Shown here piece after piece: positions 1 through 8,222 of a stretch of 64,000 nucleotides of DNA (position 1 is its first letter; each line of letters begins with the position of its first letter). A program made the position numbers and the translations under genes. This stretch comes from Bacillus sp. FJAT-50079 (GTDB lineage: Bacteria > Bacillota > Bacilli > Bacillales > Bacillaceae_C): assembly GCF_018343515.1 (NCBI RefSeq), contig NZ_JAGYPD010000005.1, positions 140,908-204,907 on the forward strand, given 5' to 3'. The notes under the pieces are model-generated. The model did no database searches and was not told the origin of the DNA. It saw only the letters and a program-made list of their open reading frames with translations.

Positions 1-120
1 TCATTTCAGCTTTGTATGATTTCTTTCATCATACTACAACATTTATTTTTATAAAATAATAACCTGTTTTCGAAAAAACAAAGCTTAACTCTTCGCTCAT
101 GACGCAGACTTCATTAGACA

Positions 121-150
121 TAAAGAAACCAGCTCAAAAGCTGAGCTGGT
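121..150 (-). terminator. Terminator after the GH35 gene
   Basis: An 8-bp inverted repeat (ACCAGCTC/GAGCTGGT, 128-135 and 143-150) is followed on the minus strand by TTTCTTTA. It sits directly behind the GH35 stop. Positions 1-120 hold nothing I recognise. Confidence 0.7.
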
Positions 151-156
151 CAAGTA

Positions 157-1899
157 CTACCCTAATTTATGTGTGTCAACTAAATACGCTTCTCCATTTT
201 TGGAATCGTGAAGCTCAAAAATAACAATCTCGTTCTTTCCTTGCTTCAATAATGGACCAGGTACGTATAAAGTTTCCTGTGGACCGATTTCCCAATACCT
301 GCCCAAATTAAACCCATTTACAAACACTACACCTTTTGTCCAGCCGGGCAATTCGACAAATGTATCTCCGATTTCGTTTACCGAAAAAAAACCTCGATAA
401 AAAATGGGATGATCTTGTGGCCTGTCATCTGCCTTAAAACACAATTGATTCAAATTATCCAACGGAAGTGTATAAATGGTCCAGTCAAATAAAAACTGAC
501 GCTCAAAGCGAACTCCTTCCGTAATTCCCTTTGGATCAAACATGTATGGACCATAATTAATTCGTCCCATATTTTCAACTAAAATATCAAGCTGTATCCC
601 CTCTTCTGGTACCTCAATCATCACTTCTTTGTAATCCCATCGATCGATAACCCCTTTGAATGTCTGATTCACATAGACGAGTGCCCGATCTCGAACCTCT
701 TGAATCGTTAAAGCCGCTTCCTCCATTGGCCCTTTTAAAAAAGTACGGTAAAGAATAAATCCATAATCTTGCCCTAACTTTTCCATCGTTTCCGGATGGA
801 CTTTTTGTATTGGGGAGCTGAGCTGATCTAATGCTTCAAATAAACTAAGCGATTCTCTCATTCCTACTTTTCCGTAACTCTTTTTCGGAATTGGTTTGGG
901 TAAAACAAGCTCACCCACGTCCTTATGTTTGGCAATTGCTTCACGCACCGCATAAAATTTAGGTGTAAGTTCTCCTGTCTCACTGATCGGACAATCATAA
1001 TCATAGCTTGTAACGGTCGGCTCGTATTTATCACTATAATTAGCACCGTTGTAAAACCCAAAGTTTGTTCCGCCATGAAACATGTAAAAGTTTACCGAGT
1101 CACCATTTTTAAGCATTTCCTCAAACGTATTTGCCGCCTCTTGTGGATCGCGCTGATGGTGCTCTTCTCCCCAATGGTCAAACCAGCCATTCCAATATTC
1201 CATTACAATGTTCGGTGTATCAGGGAATTGTTCCTGCAATGTTGCAAATGACTCCTTTGGCTTGGATCCGAAGTTCACCGTTGCCAATACCCCTTCAAGC
1301 GTTCCACCGTTTAGCATTAAATTTGTAGGACCATCGGAAGTAAATAACAAAACATCGATGCCTCTTTTAATCATTGCGTCCTTTATGTATTGTAAATATC
1401 GCTTATCATTGCCATAGCTTCCATATTCATTTTCAATTTGCATCGCAATAATTGGACCGCCATTCGTTTGTAAAAACGGCTTTAATTTGGCGAGCATAAC
1501 ATCATAATAATGATCTACTTTTTCCAAAAAGGGCTCGTAGTAGGAACGAATTCGCATATTTCGATCTGCCAAAAGCCAGGAAGGCAGACCGCCAAATTCC
1601 CATTCTGCACATATATAGGGACTTGGTCGCGCAATTACATATAATCCAAGCCGCTCAGCGATACGGATAAAATCTTCGACATTAGCGATCCCCTCAAATT
1701 GAAATTTCCCTTCTTCCGGCTCATGTAAATTCCACGGAATATACATTTCAACACTATTAAAACCGCATGCTTTCAATTTTATTAATCGATCTTCCCAATA
1801 TTCCGGTACGATGCGAAAATAGTGAATCGCTCCGGAAATTATTTGAAATGGTTCGTTATTCAAATATAATTTTTTCCCTTTTACGGATAATTTCGACAC
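157..1899 (-). CDS. Beta-galactosidase, glycoside hydrolase family 35
   Basis: Predicted retaining GH35 beta-galactosidase, 580 aa, cytoplasmic since no signal peptide is seen. The N-terminal TIM barrel starts with the family segment SGAIHYFR. The acid/base Glu lies in ENEYG (about residue 158) and the nucleophile Glu in VMEYWNGW (about 234). C-terminal beta-sandwich text (FVNGFNLGRYW) is also typical of the family. I chose the GTG at 1899 because AAGGAG lies 9 nt upstream; an in-frame GTG at 1926 would put that site inside the gene. It is the last gene of a sugar ABC operon, so it probably hydrolyses the imported beta-galactoside or galacto-oligosaccharide. The exact substrate is not readable from sequence. 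Confidence 0.93.
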   Translation of the reverse strand: MSKLSVKGKKLYLNNEPFQIISGAIHYFRIVPEYWEDRLIKLKACGFNSVEMYIPWNLHEPEEGKFQFEGIANVEDFIRIAERLGLYVIARPSPYICAEWEFGGLPSWLLADRNMRIRSYYEPFLEKVDHYYDVMLAKLKPFLQTNGGPIIAMQIENEYGSYGNDKRYLQYIKDAMIKRGIDVLLFTSDGPTNLMLNGGTLEGVLATVNFGSKPKESFATLQEQFPDTPNIVMEYWNGWFDHWGEEHHQRDPQEAANTFEEMLKNGDSVNFYMFHGGTNFGFYNGANYSDKYEPTVTSYDYDCPISETGELTPKFYAVREAIAKHKDVGELVLPKPIPKKSYGKVGMRESLSLFEALDQLSSPIQKVHPETMEKLGQDYGFILYRTFLKGPMEEAALTIQEVRDRALVYVNQTFKGVIDRWDYKEVMIEVPEEGIQLDILVENMGRINYGPYMFDPKGITEGVRFERQFLFDWTIYTLPLDNLNQLCFKADDRPQDHPIFYRGFFSVNEIGDTFVELPGWTKGVVFVNGFNLGRYWEIGPQETLYVPGPLLKQGKNEIVIFELHDSKNGEAYLVDTHKLG

Positions 1900-1934
1900 G
1901 CATAACAGCTCCTTTATATCCATCACACTCTTAT

Positions 1935-2102
1935 TTATGTGAACTTTCTGTTATAATTCCAAACGAGAAATAGCAGTCCAGCAATCCCTATTAATTGAAC
2001 GAGCAAATATATTCGACCAACTGTCTTTTGCCCTTTAATAATCAAGTACATGCAAAAGAAAAAGAAGAGGATTTTTAAAATACGGAAAATATAATCCTTC
2101 AT
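1935..2102 (-). CDS. Small membrane protein, DUF6903-like
   Basis: A 55-residue reading frame with ATG 8 nt behind GGAGGG, filling the gap between the MalG-type permease and the GH35 gene. It reads as two hydrophobic segments (about 5-22 and 31-48) around a KGQKTVGR loop and ends NYNRKFT. From memory this layout and the loop match the small DUF6903 family found beside carbohydrate importers in Firmicutes; I could not run a search. The function is unknown. Its position implies a role with the importer, for example stabilising the permeases. It is short enough to be missed by automatic annotation. Confidence 0.72.
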   Translation of the reverse strand: MKDYIFRILKILFFFFCMYLIIKGQKTVGRIYLLVQLIGIAGLLFLVWNYNRKFT

Positions 2103-2139
2103 CTGACGATCCCTCCTACCGTTTCAGCATAGATCTCAA

Positions 2140-3021
2140 CTACCCTTTTAATCCGCCAACCGTCATCCCTTGAGTCAGTCTTTTTTGCACTAATATATAC
2201 AAAATTAATGTCGGCAACATGACAATGACCATACCGGCAAACATCGGACCATAATTAACGGCGGCGCGTTCGGCTGACATTAAATTCATCAGTCCGACAG
2301 TCAATGTTTTGTTATCCCCCGGCATCAATGTGAGGGCAATTATATATTCATTCCAAAAGGCGAGAAAGTTAAAGAGAATAACGATGATGATACTTGGACG
2401 AGCCATCGGAATCATGATCGTAATCATCGTCTTGAAATAGCTTGCCCCATCAATATTTGCCGCTTCTTCATAATCAGTTGGAATGGTTTGAAAGTAACTA
2501 GATAAGAGATAGATCGTAAACGGCAGTGCCGTAGACGCATAAATGAAAGCGAGCATAAATCGATTGTTAATAAAGAGGCTTTCCCCGCCAATACTTCTTA
2601 AAGCTGTATCCCAGTCCAAGAGCATTAAAAAAATGGGAACGACAATATAACTGACGTTAATAAATAAACCTGCTTTTACAAATGAATAAATAAATTTACT
2701 GCCTAAAAATTCGTATCTGGCCAAAACGTATGCAGCCGGCAAGGCAACAATTAATAAAATCAATAAAGCCAAAAAGGTTACAATTACTGAGTTCAACATA
2801 TAACTTGCCATATGTGCTTCTTGAAACGCTTCTATAAAGTTTTCATAGTAAAATCCGTTTGGCATTGCCCAAGGATTCCCATAGAACTCTTTATTTTCTT
2901 TAATTGAAGCGAAAAATACCCATGCCACTGGTACAATGATCGAAATCGCCAATCCCACTAGCGCTACATAAATAAATAGCTTGTAAAGAGTATCTAAACT
3001 GAGCCCTTTTGATGTTTTCAT
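2140..3021 (-). CDS. Carbohydrate ABC transporter permease, MalG type (CUT1)
   Basis: Second permease subunit of a CUT1 sugar importer, 293 aa, with about six membrane helices. The ATPase-coupling EAA loop is visible as EEAANIDGASYFKTMITIMIP near residues 190-210, and the C-terminus ends in QKRLTQGMTVGGLKG, typical of MalG/MsmG proteins. AGGAGG lies 13 nt before the ATG, slightly long spacing. It sits 18 nt downstream of the MalF-type gene and upstream of the DUF6903-like gene. The matching ATPase (MsmX/UgpC type) is not in the window and is probably a shared subunit encoded elsewhere, as in other Bacilli. Confidence 0.93.
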   Translation of the reverse strand: MKTSKGLSLDTLYKLFIYVALVGLAISIIVPVAWVFFASIKENKEFYGNPWAMPNGFYYENFIEAFQEAHMASYMLNSVIVTFLALLILLIVALPAAYVLARYEFLGSKFIYSFVKAGLFINVSYIVVPIFLMLLDWDTALRSIGGESLFINNRFMLAFIYASTALPFTIYLLSSYFQTIPTDYEEAANIDGASYFKTMITIMIPMARPSIIIVILFNFLAFWNEYIIALTLMPGDNKTLTVGLMNLMSAERAAVNYGPMFAGMVIVMLPTLILYILVQKRLTQGMTVGGLKG

Positions 3022-3039
3022 AAAGTTTGTAGAACCTCC

Positions 3040-3936
3040 TTAATACTCCAATACATCTCGTTTAGTAATATGGTTCATGATGGCTGCAAGAGCAAAAGAA
3101 AAGACAAAGACAACTACACCGATCGCCATTCCATATCCATATGTCGAGTTTGTATATGCTTGATTGTACATATAGAAGAGGAATACTTCTGTTGAACCGT
3201 CAGGGCCCCCGCCAGTCATCGTTTGAACGAGCAAGAAGCTTAAATTAATCGTACTAATAATAAAAAATGTCAACGTTGTTCGGATATTATTCCATATTAA
3301 AGGCAAGGTAATATCGGTAAATTGTTTTATTTTACCAGCCCCCTCCAGTGATGCAGCTTCATAGAAGCTCTCCGGAATACTAGCCATGCTGGACATGTAC
3401 ATCACCATGTAGTAACCGATTGCTTGCCAAATTAAAGCAAACGAAACACTATATATAACGATGTCTTGGTTACCAAGCCATAGTTGTTGCCAATTTTCTA
3501 AATGTAGTAATCTTAAAATACTATTTAGCAGTCCTGTTTCTGGGTCATAAATAGCAGAAAATATCCCGGCAATAACAACGATTGATAAAATATTGGAAAT
3601 ATAGAAAATCACGCGGAAGAAATTAACTCCTTTAATCTTCTCCCTTGTTAAAACCGCCGCAAAGAAAAGGGCAAATACGAGGGTGAAAATCGTTACAATG
3701 ACGATCAGTAAGATCGAATTTTGAAAGGAACGAAAAAAATTCATATCATTCCATAATATCCTGAAATTTTCTAGTCCAATGAATTCTTGATGCTTAGAAA
3801 AGCCTCCCCATTGATAAAGTGACATTCGAAATACTTCAATCGTTGGTACAACCATAAAGAGAATGAGTAAAATAAGCGCTGGAGTTAAACAAACGCCAAT
3901 AAAGATGCTTCTTGATCTCGACTTGTTCAAAATCAT
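3040..3936 (-). CDS. Carbohydrate ABC transporter permease, MalF type (CUT1)
   Basis: First permease subunit of the sugar importer, 298 aa, about six membrane helices. The EAA loop reads EAASLEGAGKIKQFTDITLP near residue 190-210. The annotated ATG at 3936 overlaps the only good ribosome binding site (GAGGTG, 1 nt away). A TTG at 3930 (then N-K-S-R-S) has 7 nt spacing and may be the true start. A shortened copy of an interspersed repeat and a hairpin separate it from the binding-protein gene upstream. Confidence 0.92.
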   Translation of the reverse strand: MILNKSRSRSIFIGVCLTPALILLILFMVVPTIEVFRMSLYQWGGFSKHQEFIGLENFRILWNDMNFFRSFQNSILLIVIVTIFTLVFALFFAAVLTREKIKGVNFFRVIFYISNILSIVVIAGIFSAIYDPETGLLNSILRLLHLENWQQLWLGNQDIVIYSVSFALIWQAIGYYMVMYMSSMASIPESFYEAASLEGAGKIKQFTDITLPLIWNNIRTTLTFFIISTINLSFLLVQTMTGGGPDGSTEVFLFYMYNQAYTNSTYGYGMAIGVVVFVFSFALAAIMNHITKRDVLEY

Positions 3937-3950
3937 TCACCTCATTTAAT

Positions 3951-3979
3951 AAAAAAGCGCAAGCGCCCGTTTAGCGACG
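3951..3979. repeat. Truncated copy of an interspersed repeat
   Basis: About 27 bp (AAAAGCGCAAGCGCCCG followed by TTTAGCGACG) are identical to the left end of the longer element at 46814-46945. Homology stops after GCGACG, so this is an end fragment. Confidence 0.7.
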
Positions 3980-4023
3980 ACTTCCTGTAATAAAATGATC
4001 TATTTTCTTTTTTAATTAAATAA

Positions 4024-4049
4024 AACGATGAGACCATATACTCACCGTT
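4024..4049 (-). terminator. Intercistronic hairpin after the binding-protein gene
   Basis: AACGATGAG (4024-4032) pairs with CTCACCGTT (4041-4049) with one mismatch; the minus-strand 3' side runs into TTTATTTAATT. The gap before the permease genes is 156 nt. A leaky terminator or RNA-stabilising hairpin here would make binding protein in excess over permeases, as is common in sugar ABC operons. Confidence 0.5.
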
Positions 4050-4092
4050 CCATTATTAAACAATTAGCCTATGAATCAGTTATGGAAATCGA

Positions 4093-5457
4093 TTAGTTTA
4101 AAGCGGGTCTTAATTTATCACTTGCTTCCTCTATACTTGCTTGCCATTTATCAACGGAAAGTTTACCGCTCATTACACTGTCAACTTGCCCGTATAAAGT
4201 ATCTCCCATGCTCACTCCTGGTACTGGCTTCGTAGATGCAAATGTTCCCATCGCTGGCAGTGCACCTTCTTCATAAATCTGATAAAAAACCTCATTTTGT
4301 CCGTCAAGTTGGTCCGTAATTCCTTCAATTGGCTGAACCGCATTTGCTTCCAAGAAGATAGAAGCAGCCTTATCTGAGTACATATACGTGATAAACTCTT
4401 TAGCGATGTCTTTATTTTTTGCTTCTGATGGAATCCATATTTGTTCGAAGAAAGTGAATGCATACCGATCTCCACCTTTTTCAAAAGCGGGAACCGGCAT
4501 CATTGCCCATTCAAAGTTTTCGGCTCTCGGGGCTTCTGCCATCTCTCCAGCCACCCATGTACCATTTGGCATAAATAGCGCTTTATTGTCTAAAATAAGC
4601 TGTTGATTTTTCGTAAAATCATTAGGATTCGCATTCGCAACCGTATTCGGGTGTGTATAATCCGCTAATTTCCCAACTGTTTCAAATACTTGTGTTGCTT
4701 CTTTTGATTCCCAAATACCATCTTCATAGGTCATTGCCGCTTGATAAAAATCAGGGCCGCCTGCTGCATAAAGCATCGAACCAACTAATGTATCAAAATA
4801 TCCAGTTGTAGGGTACGTAAACAAAGATATCCCATCTTTTGCCGCTGCTTCACCTAATTCCCACATCTCATCCCAAGTTTCTGGAACTGTCCAACCTTTT
4901 TCCTCAAATATTCCAGCATTATAAAATAATCCGGTAGGGCTATAGAACATCGGTCCTAAGTACGTTTCCCCATCAGCATACGGATTTGTCGCAAGAGTAT
5001 CTGTAAAACCTGATAGCATTTTTTCACTAACCGCTCCATCCTCACCATATACCTTCATCCCTAAAACATCTGTTATTTTCTCTACACCATTTTCCTTAAT
5101 TAACGTTTCTGTTAATGCTTCTTCTCTGCCTGTTGCTAGTAAAACTACATCAGGATACTCACCAGCTTGCATATTAGGACGAATCACTTCTTCTAGATTC
5201 TTTTCAACCGTTAATTTTACAATGACATTTTCATTAGCGGCCTCAAAAGATTCGGCTATTTTGCTCCACATTTCAGCCCCATATGCCGATTCTAAAGCAG
5301 CAACATGTAGGGTAGTTTTTTCGGCGGGAGTTTTTTCTCCTCCGTTCCCTTCATCTTTCGGTGCTTCAGACCCCGTACTTTCTCCTCCTGAGCATGCGGC
5401 TAAACTGAATAAAAAGAAAATAAACAAACTAGTAATTAACCACTTTTTCATGTTCAT
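4093..5457 (-). CDS. Sugar-binding lipoprotein of ABC transporter (CUT1)
   Basis: Extracellular substrate-binding protein, 454 aa, with a lipoprotein signal ending in the lipobox LAAC (Cys about residue 22), followed by a flexible Gly/Ser/Glu/Lys linker. The body has the family 1 (MalE/MsmE type) layout, including a NGTWVAGEM segment and Trp/Tyr-rich stretches expected for sugar contacts. RBS AGGGGGAG lies 7 nt before ATG. It is the first gene of the importer/GH35 operon and diverges from an AraC regulator. The ligand is inferred, from the GH35 gene, to be a beta-galactoside. Confidence 0.93.
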   Translation of the reverse strand: MNMKKWLITSLFIFFLFSLAACSGGESTGSEAPKDEGNGGEKTPAEKTTLHVAALESAYGAEMWSKIAESFEAANENVIVKLTVEKNLEEVIRPNMQAGEYPDVVLLATGREEALTETLIKENGVEKITDVLGMKVYGEDGAVSEKMLSGFTDTLATNPYADGETYLGPMFYSPTGLFYNAGIFEEKGWTVPETWDEMWELGEAAAKDGISLFTYPTTGYFDTLVGSMLYAAGGPDFYQAAMTYEDGIWESKEATQVFETVGKLADYTHPNTVANANPNDFTKNQQLILDNKALFMPNGTWVAGEMAEAPRAENFEWAMMPVPAFEKGGDRYAFTFFEQIWIPSEAKNKDIAKEFITYMYSDKAASIFLEANAVQPIEGITDQLDGQNEVFYQIYEEGALPAMGTFASTKPVPGVSMGDTLYGQVDSVMSGKLSVDKWQASIEEASDKLRPALN

Positions 5458-5501
5458 TATGAGCTCCCCCTCTTTTTGTTCATACTTAAATGGTACATTT
5501 C

Positions 5502-5516
5502 GTGAAGCGCTTCCAC
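5502..5516. promoter_or_regulatory. Near-palindrome upstream of the sugar operon (operator candidate)
   Basis: GTGAAGCGCTTCCAC has a perfect AAGCGCTT core and near-symmetric flanks. It lies 45 nt before the binding-protein start in the divergent intergenic region. It resembles LacI-family/CcpA sites but deviates from the cre consensus in its outer bases, so the cognate protein is open. Confidence 0.5.
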
Positions 5517-5547
5517 AATCAACATCTTGTTCAACTTTTTAGGTATC

Positions 5548-5576
5548 TTGCTTTCTATTAAACATTTCGATAAAAT
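5548..5576 (+). promoter_or_regulatory. Sigma-A promoter of the araC-type gene
   Basis: TTGCTT (5548-5553), a 17-nt spacer and TAAAAT (5571-5576), 39 nt before the start codon. Confidence 0.7.
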
Positions 5577-5581
5577 TATTT

Positions 5582-5595
5582 TGAAAACATTTTCA
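5582..5595. promoter_or_regulatory. CcpA cre-like site
   Basis: TGAAAACATTTTCA matches the cre consensus TGNAARCGNWWNCA except for A in place of the central G. It lies just downstream of the -10 of the araC-type gene and upstream of its RBS, a position suited to catabolite repression of the regulator. Confidence 0.55.
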
Positions 5596-5614
5596 AGGGA
5601 AGGACGAATGACAA

Positions 5615-6493
5615 ATGTCCCATATTGTGTATAAATTGGAAAAATCCGAAATACAAAAAATGCCCCTTAATCTCTTATATATTACCCGAGCTGAATATGG
5701 TAAAGACTGGCATAGTACACAGCATTCCCACCACTTTACAGAACTTTTTTATATCGTGAAAGGGAAAGGATTTTTTGTTCTACCAGATTATGAAATCCCT
5801 GTTAAAGAAAATGATTTGGTCATTATCAATCCATTTGTTGACCACACTGAAAAATCCAATCTTCAAGATTCACTTGAATACATTGCATTAGGAATAGAAG
5901 GATTGTCATTCTCTCTTCCGGATGAAAAGGATTTACAGATGGGCTTATATACGTATCAAGGGAATCGCGAGGAGATTTTATTTTATCTCAATCGATTATT
6001 ATATGAGGTTCAGAATAGTAAGGCTGAATTCGAGACGATATGTCAAAATATTATAGAAATTCTAATTATAAAACTTCAACGAGAAAAAAATTTCAAAGTT
6101 GAAAAAAACGAAGCCAAAAGAATCAATAAAGATGTTGCATTCATCAAGCAATTTATTAATCTTCATTACCGCAACGATATTACGCTTGATAAACTAGCAG
6201 AAATAAGACATATTAATAAATATTACCTAGCCCATTCCTTTAAAAAGGATATGGGAATATCTCCTATCGAATATTTAAATCAAGTCCGGATCAAAAAATC
6301 GCAGCTTCTCTTAGAAACGACTGATTATAAAATCGCAGATATTGCTGAAATGATCGGTTTTTCCTCCCAATCTTTTTTTGCACAATCATTTAGACGTTTA
6401 ACAAACCAGACTCCTTCAACATACCGAAAAGAAACGAGATTAAATTTTCATACAAATGAGTTAACGAAAGATGAAAAACTCATCGATTACTAG
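5615..6493 (+). CDS. AraC-family transcriptional regulator
   Basis: A 292-aa regulator with an N-terminal cupin (residues about 20-100, including HSHHFTELFYI and FVDHTE) and two C-terminal helix-turn-helix motifs (about 180-280; the second reads IADIAEMIGFSSQSFFAQSFRR). The ATG at 5615 is 11 nt behind GGGAAGG; an upstream ATG at 5608 is out of frame. It diverges from the importer/GH35 operon, so it most likely activates that operon when its sugar binds the cupin. Positions 6494-6697 hold no gene, only a weak possible promoter (TTGAAA, 17 nt, AATAGT at 6557-6585) for the next gene. Confidence 0.92.
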   Translation: MSHIVYKLEKSEIQKMPLNLLYITRAEYGKDWHSTQHSHHFTELFYIVKGKGFFVLPDYEIPVKENDLVIINPFVDHTEKSNLQDSLEYIALGIEGLSFSLPDEKDLQMGLYTYQGNREEILFYLNRLLYEVQNSKAEFETICQNIIEILIIKLQREKNFKVEKNEAKRINKDVAFIKQFINLHYRNDITLDKLAEIRHINKYYLAHSFKKDMGISPIEYLNQVRIKKSQLLLETTDYKIADIAEMIGFSSQSFFAQSFRRLTNQTPSTYRKETRLNFHTNELTKDEKLIDY

Positions 6494-6697
6494 GAGATGC
6501 TCAACCGCTATGGCCTTATTGACACATTCGTATCCAAATCTAGTTATTATTGCTGTTTGAAATAAGAATAGAACATTTTAATAGTGCTGTGCGACCCAAA
6601 TATACGTAGGCTCATGGAAATGGAAGTTTATTCGGACAGACAGCTACGAAGAAAGCCTAATTATTTATAGAGGAAACAAATTTTTCGAGGTGCTTAA

Positions 6698-7615
6698 ATG
6701 AAAAAGAAACGCTATGAAAATATGGATCAGCATATCACTCTGAGTACTTTTAAAGATCTCATGCAATGGAGAAAGGAAAGACGAGGAAAAAAGAAAGATT
6801 TATCATTCCAAATACCAAGGGAGGATCGAACGAAGGTTGCATTTTTGCAATCGAATTATTCGATTCCTACGATTACTTGGATTGGCCATTCCACCTTTCT
6901 CATTCAGTTAGATGGGAAAAATATTGTAACAGACCCTGTTTGGGCGAATCGGCTTGGCTTCGAAAAACGCCTCTCACCACCGGGACTAGCCATCTCAGAA
7001 TTGCCCTCCATTGATTTTGTGCTTATTTCCCATAGTCATTATGATCATCTCGATTATGCTTCAATTAAAAAACTAAAGGGTAACCCTGTTTATTTCGTAC
7101 CGATCGGACTTGGCCACGCGTTTAAAAGAAAAGGATTAGATAAAACAGTGGAATGTAATTGGTGGGAAGGGCATGATGTTGGTGATCTACACATTGCTTT
7201 TGTACCTGCCCAGCATTGGACAAAGAGGACATTAACTGATACAAATCGTTCACATTGGGGCGGCTGGGTCATAAAAAGTCAGAAGCAAACGATTTATTTT
7301 GCGGGTGATAGCGGCTATTTCAAAGGATTCTCGCAAATTGGGCAAACATATCAAATTGATTATTGCTTAATGCCCATTGGCGCCTATGAACCTGAATGGT
7401 TTATGGCTAACCAGCATGTCAGCCCAGAAGAAGCAGTTAAAGCCTTTCTCGATACACGCGCCCAAACGATGATCCCTATGCACTACGGAGCCTATCGCTT
7501 GGCTGATGATACCCCGAAAGAAGCGCTCGATCGCTTGCTTGCCGCATGGAATAAGGCGAATTTAAGTAATGAGCAATTAAAAATAATGAATCTAGGCGAG
7601 ACATTGAGAATATAG
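6698..7615 (+). CDS. MBL-fold metal-dependent hydrolase (NAPE-PLD/UlaG-like)
   Basis: A 305-aa metallo-beta-lactamase-fold hydrolase. Metal ligands are visible: SHSHYDHLD (HxHxDH, about residues 112-120), a later His in the AQHW segment, an Asp in FAGDSG and a His in PMHYG. The order and spacing fit the N-acyl-phosphatidylethanolamine phospholipase D-like branch, also called RomA or UlaG-like. The family acts on phosphoesters or lactones; the true substrate is unknown. RBS GAGGTG lies 6 nt before ATG. It is a single gene followed by a long tandem repeat. Confidence 0.85.
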   Translation: MKKKRYENMDQHITLSTFKDLMQWRKERRGKKKDLSFQIPREDRTKVAFLQSNYSIPTITWIGHSTFLIQLDGKNIVTDPVWANRLGFEKRLSPPGLAISELPSIDFVLISHSHYDHLDYASIKKLKGNPVYFVPIGLGHAFKRKGLDKTVECNWWEGHDVGDLHIAFVPAQHWTKRTLTDTNRSHWGGWVIKSQKQTIYFAGDSGYFKGFSQIGQTYQIDYCLMPIGAYEPEWFMANQHVSPEEAVKAFLDTRAQTMIPMHYGAYRLADDTPKEALDRLLAAWNKANLSNEQLKIMNLGETLRI

Positions 7616-7683
7616 CCGCGCAAAAAAGGCTTGTCATAAAGGGATTATAATATAAGGGAAGTCCGCCTTTGGTAAACATATGT

Positions 7684-8066
7684 GTTCGATTTAACCTTAC
7701 TGGGAATGTTTTGACTATGAGGGGCATTCGAGAGACGTTCGATTTACCTTACTGGGAATGTTTTGACTATGAGGGGCATTCGAGAGACGTTCGATTTACC
7801 CTACTGGGAATGTTTTGACTGTGAAGGGCATTCGAGAGACGTTCGATTTACCCTACTGGGAATGTTTTGACTGTGAGGGGCATTCGAGAGACGTTCGATT
7901 TACCTTACTGGGAATGTTTTGACTATGAGGGGCATTAGAGAGACGTTCGATTTACCTTACTGGGAATATTTTGACTGTGAAGGGCATTCGAGAGGCATTC
8001 GATTTACCTTACTGGGAATGTTTTGACTGTGAGAGGCATTCGAGAGGCATTCGATTTACCTTACTG
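7684..8066. repeat. Tandem array, 52-bp unit, about 7.3 copies
   Basis: Units start at 7684, 7737, 7789, 7841, 7893, 7945, 7997 and 8049 (partial). Each begins GTTCGATTTACC (ATTCGATTTACC in the last two) and contains GGGAATGTTTTGACT and GGGCATTCGAGAG. Period is exactly 52 bp except for one extra A in the first unit. Substitutions are few. The array lies between the convergent MBL and amidase genes. Since 52 is not a multiple of three and frames are interrupted, it is not coding. Confidence 0.97.
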
Positions 8067-8085
8067 AAGACTTTCCGTAAGAGAA

Positions 8086-8112
8086 GGTCAATCGAATGGC
8101 GTTCGATTGACC
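8086..8112. repeat. Perfect inverted repeat capping the 52-bp array
   Basis: GGTCAATCGAA (8086-8096), a 5-nt loop and TTCGATTGACC (8102-8112). The right arm resembles the GTTCGATTTACC start of the array unit, so this may be a derived terminal unit. No T-run follows on either strand, so it is not a usual terminator. Confidence 0.8.
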
Positions 8113-8164
8113 AAAATGACGAAATTATACTATCTAAGGGAAATGGATAATAACCTGAGCATAA

Positions 8165-8220
8165 AAAAGAAGGGCTACTCAAAAGTCAATAAAAGTTTGA
8201 CCTCTAAGACAGCCTCTTCC
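8165..8220 (-). terminator. Terminator of the amidase operon
   Basis: On the minus strand a long imperfect hairpin (GAAGAGGCT... paired with ...AGCCCTTC) is followed by TTTTTTATG. It starts directly behind the amidase stop. Confidence 0.75.
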
Positions 8221-8222
8221 CA

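Noticed and set aside
7476..7727. 83-aa minus-strand frame at the end of the MBL gene
   Set aside because: It is antisense to the catalytic C-terminus of the hydrolase and extends into the repeat array.
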